Below, one piece after another: positions 31,635-38,357 of a stretch of 38,357 bases of DNA. Position 1 is the stretch's first letter. Each line of letters begins with the position of its first letter. The translations under genes were made by a program, and so were the position numbers. The notes under the pieces were generated by a model. That model saw nothing but the letters and a program-made list of their open reading frames with translations, was not told where the DNA came from and searched no databases. The DNA lies in NCBI RefSeq assembly GCF_006386545.1, contig NZ_SWAR01000051.1:1-38357 (forward strand). Reading direction: 5' to 3'. This DNA is from Methylibium rhizosphaerae (GTDB taxonomy: Bacteria > Pseudomonadota > Gammaproteobacteria > Burkholderiales > Burkholderiaceae_C).

Positions 31635-34462
31635 TCACTCGCGGCCGAGCAGCTCCAGCTGCGTGCGGTTGAACTGGCCGTAGTCGCGCTGCCATTCGGA
31701 CAGCTGCGTCACCTTGCTTACCTGCACCGCGGTCACCTTGTATTCGGGGCAGTTGGTGGCCCAGTCGGAGCTGTCGGTGGTGATGACGTTGGCGCCCGAC
31801 TCGGGGAAGTGGAAGGTGGTGTACACCACGCCCGGCTGCACCCGGTCGCTCAGCCGGGCGCGCAGCACCGTCTCGCCGGCACGGCTTTCGATGCCGACCC
31901 AGTCGTTGTCGGCGATGCCGCGCTCCTCGGCATCGTGCGGATGGATCTCCAGCCGGTCCTCGTCGTGCCACAGGTTGTTGGCGGTGCGCCGTGTCTGCGC
32001 CCCCACGTTGTACTGACTCAGGATGCGGCCGGTGGTGAGCACCAGCGGGAAGCGCCGGTTCACCTTCTCCGGCGAGGCCACGTACTGCGTGATCACGAAG
32101 CGCCCCTTGCCGCGCACGAACTCGTCGACGTGCATGATCGGCGTGCCTTCCTCGGCCGTGTCCTCGTTGCAGGGCCACTGCACGCTGCCCAGCTTGTCGA
32201 GCCGGGCGTAGCTCACGCCGTGGAAGGTGGGCGTGAGCGCGGCGATCTCGTCCATGATCTGCGACGGATGGGTGTAGTTCATCGGGTAGCCCAGCGCGTT
32301 CGAGAGCTTCACCGTCACCTCCCAGTCGGCCAGGCCCGCCAGCGGCTTCATCGCGCGGCGCACCCGCGAGATGCGGCGCTCGGCATTGGTGAAGGTGCCG
32401 TCCTTCTCGAGGAACGAGGCGCCCGGCAGGAACACATGCGCGTACTTGGCGGTCTCGTTCAGGAAGATGTCCTGAACCACCAGGCATTCCAGGTTCGAGA
32501 GGGCCTCGGTCACGTGCTGCGTGTTGGGGTCCGACTGCACGATGTCTTCGCCCTGCACGTACAGCCCCTTGAAGCTGCCGTCCATCGCGGCGTCGAACAT
32601 GTTGGGGATGCGCAGGCCGGGCTCGCTGGCCAGCGTGGCGCCCCAGGCGGCGCCGAACTCGGCCCGCACGCCGTCGTCCGAGACATGCCGGTAGCCCGGC
32701 AGCTCGTGCGGGAAGGAGCCCATGTCGCAGGAGCCCTGCACGTTGTTCTGGCCGCGCAGCGGGTTCACGCCCACGCCTTCGCGGCCGACGTTGCCGGTGG
32801 CCATGGCCAGGCGGTCACGCCCAGGCCGTAGTAGATGGCGCCGTTGGGGCGGCGTTCACCGAGCAGTCCTTCGGCATTGCCGGTGGCATACAGCCGCGCG
32901 GCGCCGCGCAGCAGCACTGCCGGCACGCCGGTCACCGCCTCCATCGCCTCGGGCGAGTTCTCGGGCCGGGCGACGAATTCGCGCCACTGCTCGAACGAGC
33001 GGCCCTCGCAGCGCTCGGCGATGAAGTCGTCGGCCAGCAGTTCCTCGGTGACGATCACGTGCGCCAGCGCGGTGATCACCGCCACGTTGGTGCCGGGCCG
33101 CAGCTGCAGGTGGAAGTCGGCCTTCACGTGCGCAGAGGCCACCAGGTCGATGCGCCGCGGGTCGACCACGATGAGCTTCGCACCCTCGCGCAGGCGCTTC
33201 TTCATGCGCGAGGCGAACACCGGATGCGCGTCGGTCGGGTTGGCGCCGATCACCATGATCACGTCGGAGCGCTCCACCGACTTGAAGGTCTGCGTGCCGG
33301 CCGACTCGCCGAAGGTCTGCTTGAGGCCGTAGCCGGTGGGCGAATGGCACACCCGGGCGCAGGTGTCGACGTTGTTGTTGCCGAAGCCGGCGCGCACCAG
33401 CTTCTGCACCAGGTAGGTCTCTTCGTTGGTACAGCGCGACGAGGTGATGCCGCCGATCGAGTCGCGGCCGTACTTCGCCTGCAGCCGCTTGAACTCGGCG
33501 GCGGCGTGGCCGATGGCTTCGTCCCAGCTCACCTCCTGCCACGGGTCGGTGATCTTCCGGCGGATCATCGGCTTCGTGATGCGGTCCTTGTGGGTGGCAT
33601 AGCCCCAGGCGAAGCGGCCCTTCACGCACGAATGGCCCTCGTTGGCCTTGCCGTCCTTCCAGGGCGTCATGCGCACCACCTGCTCGCCCTTCACCTCGGC
33701 CTTGAAGCCGCAGCCCACGCCGCAGTAGGCACAGGTGGTGACGAGACTGCGGGTGGGCATGCCCAGCGAGATCACGCTCTTGTCCTGCAGCGTGGCGGTG
33801 GGGCAGGCCTGCACGCAGGCGCCGCAACTCACGCATTCGCTGTCCATGAAGGGCTGGTCCTGGCCCGGCGACACGCGCGACTCGAAGCCGCGGCCGCTGA
33901 TGGTGAGCGCGAAGGTGCCCTGGGTCTCCTCGCAGGCGCGCACGCAGCGGTTGCAGACGATGCACTTGCTCGGGTCGTAGGTGAAGTAGGGGTTGGACTC
34001 GTCCTTCTTCGCCTGCAGGTGGCTGGCGCCCTCGAAGCCGTAGCGCACGTTGCGCAGGCCCACCTCGCCGGCCATGTCCTGCAGCTCGCAGTCGCCGTTG
34101 GCCGAGCAGGTGAGGCAGTCGAGCGGGTGGTCCGAGATGTAGAGCTCCATCACGTCGTGCCGCAGCTTGGCCAGCTTGTCGCTGTGGGTGCGCACCTTCA
34201 TGCCGGCTTCGGCCGGCGTGGTGCACGAAGCCGGGAAGCCGCGGCGACCCTCGATCTCCACCAGGCACAGCCGGCAGGAACCGAACGGCTCCAGGCTGTC
34301 GGTGGCACACAGCTTGGGCACCCCGATGCCCGCCTCTGCGGCTGCCCGCATCAGCGACGTGCCGGCCGGCACGGTGACGGTCTGGCCGTCGATCTCGAGC
34401 GTGACCTCGGTGGCGGACTCGCGCTTGGGAGTTCCGTAGTCGACTTCGTTGAAGGGCTGCAT
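31635..34462 (-). pseudogene. fdsA: Formate dehydrogenase alpha (Mo-bis-MGD) subunit, frameshifted
   Basis: Catalytic subunit split into two frames: codons from 34462 stop at 32765, and the family sequence resumes in another frame from 32810 to 31635. The N-terminal part has the [2Fe-2S]/[4Fe-4S] domains (CATDSLEPFGSCRLC, C-x2-C-x3-C sets to ~220), the FdhF-type CAYCGVGC cluster near 244, and the molybdenum-ligand region NVDTCARVCH (Cys372-His373). After YYGLGVT the frame changes; about 14 residues present in homologues before LAMATGN are missing. Adding about 40 nt would restore a 955-aa protein, the usual length. The reading is a small deletion or assembly error. No start or stop elsewhere suggests a separate gene. 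Confidence 0.88.
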
Positions 34463-34487
34463 GCGTTCTCTTTCTGCTGCGTGTGCT

Positions 34488-36029
34488 TCAGGCAGCCTGC
34501 TCGTCGTCGTCGAGAAGGCCGAAGTCCTGCGGGTAGTGATCGAGCGCGGACAGGACGGGATAGGGCGTCATGCCGCCCATCGCGCACAGGCTGCCGGCGA
34601 GCATGGTGTCGCACAGGTCGCGCAGCAGCCGCACCTGTTGAGGCCGGTTGTGGTTGCTCACGATGCGGTCGATGACCTCCACGCCGCGGGTGGAGCCGAT
34701 GCGGCACGGCGTGCACTTGCCGCACGACTCGATGGCGCAGAACTCCATCGCGAAGCGCGCCAGCTGCGCCATGTCGGTCGTGTCGTCATGCACGACCACG
34801 CCGCCGTGTCCCAGCACCAGGCTCTTCGCGGTGTAGGCGTCGTAGTCGAGCGGCAGGTCCCATTGCGATTCGGGCACGTAGGCGCCGAGCGGTCCACCCA
34901 CCTGGATGGCCTTCACCGGCCGGCCGCTGGCGGTGCCGCCGCCGATGTCGAACACCAGCTCGCGCAGCGTGAGGCCGAAGGGCAGCTCGAACAGCCCGCC
35001 GCGGCGCACGTTGCCGGCCAGCTGGAAGGGCAGGGTGCCGAGAGATCGGCCGGTGCCGAAGCCCTTGTAGAAGGCCGCCCCCTTTTCCAGGACGGTGGGC
35101 ACCGCGGCGAAGGTCAGCACGTTGTTGATGACGGTGGGCTTGCCGAACAGGCCGCTCACCGCGGGCAGCGGCGGCTTGGCCCGCACGATGCCGCGCCTGC
35201 CTTCCAGGCTCTCGAGCATGGCGGTTTCCTCGCCGCACACATAGGAGCCGCCGCCCACCCGCACCTCGATGTCGAACGGTTCGTTCGAGCCGAGCAGCGA
35301 GCGGCCCAGCACGCCGTCCTCGCGGGCGCGCTGCAGCGCCCGCTCGAAGGTGGCGATCGCATGCGGATATTCGGAGCGGAGGTAGACGAACCCCTTGCTT
35401 GCGCCCACGGCCAGCGCCGCGATCGCCATGCCCTCGATCAGCAGGAAGGGGTCGCCCTCGATCAGCATGCGGTCGGCGAAGGTGCCGGAGTCGCCTTCGT
35501 CGGCATTGCAGACGACGTACTTCTGGTCGGAGGCGGTCTGCGCGACGGTGCGCCACTTGATGCCCGCCGGAAAGGCCGCGCCGCCGCGGCCGCGCAGGCC
35601 CGAGTCGAGCACTTCCTGCACGATCGCTTCGGGCGGCATCTCCAGTGCGTTCTTGAGGCCAGCCCAGGGCACGGCGGCCAGCGGGTCGCCCAACCCGCAG
35701 CGCGCGAAGGTGAGCCGCTGCTGGCGCTTGAGCAGGGGGATCTCTTCGGTGAGGCCCAGGCCCAGTGCATGCGAGCCGCCTTCGAGCCAGCCGGCGTCGA
35801 AGAGCGAGGGAAGGTCCTGGGGCCGAACCGGACCGTAGGCCACGCGGCCGGCGGGCGCGTCCACCTCCACCATGGGTTCGAGCCACAGCAGTCCGCGCGA
35901 GCCGTTGCGCACGAGCTGCACCGGCAGCCCGCGGCGAGCGCATTCGGCCTGCAGCGTGTCGGACAGTGCATCGGCACCCATGGCCAGGGCCGCGGCGTCG
36001 CAGGGGATGTAGACGGTGGTTGCCTTCAT
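34488..36029 (-). CDS. fdsB: NAD-linked formate dehydrogenase, beta (FMN/NADH) subunit
   Basis: NuoF-like subunit of 513 aa that passes electrons from the alpha subunit to NAD. It has an N-terminal ferredoxin-fold/thioredoxin-like part (1-100), the FMN site GRGGAAFPAG (147-156), NADH-binding SYVCGEETAMLESLEG (262-277), the SLBB region, and a [4Fe-4S] site at ESCGKCTPCR (Cys436, 439, 442) with a later Cys near 482. The ATG at 36029 is chosen by family length. It is 25 nt before fdsA. Normally fdsG abuts fdsB; here 633 bp of repeats lie between them. Confidence 0.93.
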   Translation of the reverse strand: MKATTVYIPCDAAALAMGADALSDTLQAECARRGLPVQLVRNGSRGLLWLEPMVEVDAPAGRVAYGPVRPQDLPSLFDAGWLEGGSHALGLGLTEEIPLLKRQQRLTFARCGLGDPLAAVPWAGLKNALEMPPEAIVQEVLDSGLRGRGGAAFPAGIKWRTVAQTASDQKYVVCNADEGDSGTFADRMLIEGDPFLLIEGMAIAALAVGASKGFVYLRSEYPHAIATFERALQRAREDGVLGRSLLGSNEPFDIEVRVGGGSYVCGEETAMLESLEGRRGIVRAKPPLPAVSGLFGKPTVINNVLTFAAVPTVLEKGAAFYKGFGTGRSLGTLPFQLAGNVRRGGLFELPFGLTLRELVFDIGGGTASGRPVKAIQVGGPLGAYVPESQWDLPLDYDAYTAKSLVLGHGGVVVHDDTTDMAQLARFAMEFCAIESCGKCTPCRIGSTRGVEVIDRIVSNHNRPQQVRLLRDLCDTMLAGSLCAMGGMTPYPVLSALDHYPQDFGLLDDDEQAA

Positions 36030-36100
36030 GTCAGAGATCCATGGCGAAATGCGACTTCTGCGACGCATGAAGCGCCGCAAGGAGCGGGATGCCGAACACA

Positions 36101-36625
36101 TTCACCGCGCTTGCGCGGTGAATGAATTGGAATTCCGTCTGTGGAGCACAGCCAGCATCCGTTCGGGCTGAGGTATCGAAGCCCTTGGATGCTTGGCGGC
36201 GGCCCTTCGATACCTCAGGGCGAACGGGTGGCTGTTGTTCGCGAGCGGGATGCCGAATACCTTCACCGCCCAGGCGCGGAGATCGCGGAGAACCGCGGAG
36301 GAACACAAGCTCTTCTCGGCGGCTCTCCGCGTCCTCCGCGCCTCCGTGGTGAATGGATTGGGGTTGTTGCGATGACACACAGCCAGCCGTTCGGGCTGAG
36401 GTATCGAAGCCCTTCGACGCTTGGTGGCTGCCCTTCGATACCTCAGGGCGAACGGGTGGCTGTTGTTCGCGCGTGAGATGCCGAATGCCTTCACCGCGCA
36501 GGCGCGGAGATCGCGGAGAACCGCGGAGGAACACAAGCTCTTCTCGGCGGCTCTCCGCGTCCTCCGCGCCTCCGTGGTGAATGAATCGGGGTTGGCGGCC
36601 CTTCGATACCTCAGGGCGAACGGAA
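36101..36625. repeat. Intergenic repeat cluster separating fdsG and fdsB
   Basis: The 633-bp gap between fdsB (starts 36029) and fdsG (stop 36663) contains no gene. It holds a palindrome with 10-bp arms (36101-36110 and 36113-36122). Two near-complete B elements follow (about 36152-36228 and 36382-36455), two A elements (about 36260-36350 and 36490-36581), and a single B arm (about 36597-36623). These are the same elements as in the 8.9-9.9 kb array, but in the opposite orientation. Confidence 0.92.
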
Positions 36626-36662
36626 AGGTTCTGCTTGCGCATGGGGGGTCGCTCGCGCTGAG

Positions 36663-37118
36663 TCACTTGAGCTCGGCTGCCTCGGCCAGCAGTTCGTCGA
36701 GCCGCTGTGTCGTCACCTTCGCATGGGGCCGCCCCTGCAGCATCACCGCCGGCGACAGTGCGCACAGCCCCAGGCAGTACACCGGCTCGACGGTGCAGCC
36801 GCCGGCCGCCCGGGCGTGCTGCAGCAGGGCCTCGGCGCCCACCGTGCGGCACGACTCGGCCCGGCACACCTGCAGCACCGGCCCGTGCACCGGGTGCTGG
36901 CGGAAGTGGTGGTAGTAGGTCACCACGCCGTGCACCTCGGCCCGCGAGAGGTTGAGCGCCTGTGCGATCTGGCCTGCGGCCTCGGGCGGCACCCAGCCCA
37001 GGGCCTCCTGCACGCCGTGCAGCACCGGCATGAGCGGGCCGTCCAGGTGCCTGCGTTCGGCGATCACGCGCGCGACCGCCTCGGCGTCGTAGGGTGCTGC
37101 TGTGGTGGCTGGATGCAT
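36663..37118 (-). CDS. fdsG: NAD-linked formate dehydrogenase, gamma (NuoE-like) subunit
   Basis: Small NuoE-like subunit of 151 aa holding one [2Fe-2S] cluster. Ligand cysteines are Cys85 and Cys90 (CRAESC) and Cys115 and Cys119 (CLGLC), the C-x4-C ... C-x3-C pattern. LPVLHGVQEALGWV-like and VTYYHHFRQ blocks are typical. It leads the fds operon on the minus strand and lies 72 nt downstream of the LysR gene stop. The promoter with the island-type operator lies between. The ATG at 37118 is the only reasonable start. Confidence 0.92.
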   Translation of the reverse strand: MHPATTAAPYDAEAVARVIAERRHLDGPLMPVLHGVQEALGWVPPEAAGQIAQALNLSRAEVHGVVTYYHHFRQHPVHGPVLQVCRAESCRTVGAEALLQHARAAGGCTVEPVYCLGLCALSPAVMLQGRPHAKVTTQRLDELLAEAAELK

Positions 37119-37151
37119 GCTTGGGCTCTTGCGGTTGAACAGCTGCGAGTC

Positions 37152-37207
37152 ACTATCGGGCCGGGCCTCGCTGCGAGCCGTTGACCGCCGTCAAGATTCG
37201 CAAAAAG
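37152..37207 (-). promoter_or_regulatory. fds promoter with TTGACGGCGGTCAA operator
   Basis: Toward fdsG, the palindrome (37194-37181) is followed after exactly 23 nt by GATAGT (37157-37152). Upstream is CGAATC (37200-37195) preceded by a T-tract, as at oxc. The operator ends 63 nt before the fdsG ATG. It overlaps the last codons of the LysR gene. Confidence 0.72.
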
Positions 37208-38159
37208 CGGCGTGCGGTCGGGGGAGGCAGGCCTCATGCGCCTGCCACGGCACGATCTGCTCGATGAGCGCGGCGCCTTCGCACAGCAGGAAGTCCTTGA
37301 ACGCCTGTGCAACCGGCGGCAGGCGCTTGGTGCGCCGGTGCACCACGAACCAGCTCAGCATCATCGGAAACCCATCCACTTCGAGTGCGCACAGCTCGCC
37401 GCTGCGCAGCTCGCGGCTCACCGTATGGGCCGACAGGAAGCTGAGGCCGAAGCCGGCCATGACCGCCTGCTTGATGGTTTCGGTGCTGCGGATCTCCATC
37501 GCCACGTTGAGGCCCGAAACGTCGCCGCCGAAGGCGTCCTGCATCGAGCGCCAGGTGTCCGAGCCGCGCTCGCGCACCACGAAGGGCTGGCGCATCACCT
37601 CGGCCGGCGCGATGCAGCGGCGGCCCACCATCGGGTGCGCAGGCGGCGCGATGATGAGGTACGGGTGGGGGGCGAACGCCTGGCTGAGCGTGTCCATCTC
37701 CGAAGGCGGGCGCACCATGATCGCGAGGTCGGTGAGGTTCTGCTCGATGTGGGCCAGCAGTTCCTCGCGGTTGTGCACGGTGAAGTTCAGCGTCACGCCG
37801 CTGTGGCGGCCGATGAACTCCACCAGCAGGCGCGGAAAGAAGTAGTCGCCCGCGCTGATGACGCCCACGTTGAGCCGCCCGCCGGTGACGCCCTTGAACT
37901 GGGCCATCGTGTTCTCGGCCTGCTCGAACTGCAGCAGGATGCCGCGGCAGATCTGCAGCAGCTCGGCGCCCGCGGCGGTGAGGTAGACCTTCTTGCCGAA
38001 CTGCTCGAACAGCGGGTTGCCGGCGTGTTCCTCGAGCTTGCCGATCTGCGTGGAAACCGCCGGCTGGGTGAGGTGGAGTTCTTCGGCGGCGCGCGAGAAG
38101 CTCAGGTGCCTGGCCACCGACTCGAACACCTTGAGCTGGCGCAGCGTGGCGTGTCTCAC
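37191..38159 (-). CDS. LysR-family regulator (CbbR/FdsR-like), likely fds regulator
   Basis: LysR regulator of 322 aa. The N-terminal HTH contains HLSFSRAAEELHLTQPAVSTQIGKLEE, and the effector domain includes NVGVISAGDYFFPRLL and FVVRERGSDTW, a combination like CbbR. In Cupriavidus a CbbR-like LysR protein (FdsR) controls fds genes; that role here is inference from adjacency and similarity. It starts with GTG at 38159, overlapping the stop of the upstream gene by GTGA, and its last codons overlap the fds operator. It is codirectional with fds, unlike a divergent arrangement. An extension of about 20 aa beyond the fold is His/Pro-rich. Confidence 0.88.
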   Translation of the reverse strand: MRHATLRQLKVFESVARHLSFSRAAEELHLTQPAVSTQIGKLEEHAGNPLFEQFGKKVYLTAAGAELLQICRGILLQFEQAENTMAQFKGVTGGRLNVGVISAGDYFFPRLLVEFIGRHSGVTLNFTVHNREELLAHIEQNLTDLAIMVRPPSEMDTLSQAFAPHPYLIIAPPAHPMVGRRCIAPAEVMRQPFVVRERGSDTWRSMQDAFGGDVSGLNVAMEIRSTETIKQAVMAGFGLSFLSAHTVSRELRSGELCALEVDGFPMMLSWFVVHRRTKRLPPVAQAFKDFLLCEGAALIEQIVPWQAHEACLPRPHAAFCES

Positions 38160-38357
38160 TGCGCGGCGTCTTGGTCCTGCGGCCGCAGCACCGGCGGTGC
38201 TGCGAGGGTCCGCGGTGCCGTCTTCGTGCGGCTGGCCGCCAGCTTGCCGATGGCCAGCACCAGCAGCGCGCCGGCGATGCCTGCGCCGTAGCGGATGGCG
38301 GCGATCACCTCGGGCGCCGCGCCGGCCTTCTCGGCCGGCACCGTGGGCAGGTAGGGC
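38156..38357 (-). CDS. 3' end of an unrecognised membrane protein gene
   Basis: An open frame enters from the right edge and stops at 38156. The visible C-terminal 66 residues have one hydrophobic segment (IRYGAGIAGALLVLAIGKLAA) and a Pro/Gln-rich tail, so it is probably membrane-anchored. It is too short to name. Its stop overlaps the LysR GTG start, so it is probably cotranscribed with that gene. The internal GTG at 38341 is not taken as the start because the frame stays open to the window edge. Confidence 0.6.
   Translation of the reverse strand, partial: PYLPTVPAEKAGAAPEVIAAIRYGAGIAGALLVLAIGKLAASRTKTAPRTLAAPPVLRPQDQDAAQ

Noticed and set aside
31635-32804. Separate second molybdoenzyme gene starting at 32804
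   Set aside because: Its first residues continue the FdsA family sequence in mid-domain; it is the 3' part of the frameshifted fdsA.
36031-36867. 278-codon minus-strand frame between fdsB and fdsG
   Set aside because: It reads through the repeat cluster with a duplicated peptide and is antisense-frame over fdsG; no gene support.

Overview
The window is uniformly GC-rich and looks like the chromosome of a respiratory betaproteobacterium of the order Burkholderiales. This is inferred from TctC/Bug-family binding proteins, an Fnr/HemN pair, an Fds-type NAD-linked formate dehydrogenase, and gene-poor repeats carrying the 'CCTGAGGTATCGAAGG' type of inverted repeat. No species can be named from the sequence. 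No tRNA, rRNA, CRISPR array, transposase or prophage gene was seen.

Layout. (1) 1-4.9 kb is an oxygen/redox module: Fnr with its cysteine cluster (-), hemN (+), a TauE/SafE-like membrane protein (+), a second CRP/FNR regulator (+) and a hemerythrin-domain protein (-), with FNR-type boxes in three intergenic gaps. (2) 4.9-20.8 kb is an oxalate island: oxc-frc (oxalyl-CoA decarboxylase and formyl-CoA transferase, -), a CRP/FNR-type regulator (+), five tandem copies of a ~206-bp repeat, a tctCBA transporter operon (-), a 77-codon gene (-), a paralogous CRP/FNR-type regulator (+), and a histidine kinase gene overlapping an OxlT-like oxalate:formate antiporter gene (-). A divergent response regulator, an OsmC protein, an alpha/beta hydrolase and an orphan ABC-type binding protein follow. 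(3) 20.8-28.9 kb is an acyl-CoA catabolic operon of unknown substrate (Bug binding protein, crotonase, ADP-forming acid-CoA ligase, fused enoyl-CoA hydratase/3-hydroxyacyl-CoA dehydrogenase, MmgE/PrpD protein), with a divergent IclR regulator. (4) 29.0-30.2 kb is a GH62 arabinofuranosidase-like lipoprotein. (5) 30.2-38.4 kb is the formate dehydrogenase operon fdsG-fdsB-fdsA-fdsD plus an HPP/CBS membrane protein (-), a LysR regulator, and the 3' end of one more gene.

How the parts connect. Oxalate taken up by OxlT (and perhaps Tct) would be turned by Frc/Oxc into CO2 and formate; formate could leave by antiport or be oxidised by Fds. The strongest new signal is a shared 14-bp palindrome, TTGAC-N4-GTCAA with core CCGCGG or close variants. 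It lies upstream of oxc-frc, tctCBA, the 77-codon gene, a CRP/FNR paralogue, the orphan binding protein and the fds operon 24 kb away. At oxc and fds a -10-like NATAGT lies exactly 23 nt downstream of the palindrome, the geometry of class II CRP/FNR activation. The two short CRP/FNR paralogues inside the island are the obvious candidate regulators.

The fds operon appears damaged. fdsA changes frame at about 32,811 and lacks about 40 nt relative to the family, and about 0.6 kb of intergenic repeats separates fdsG from fdsB. Either formate oxidation here is lost or impaired, or the assembly has an error at that point.
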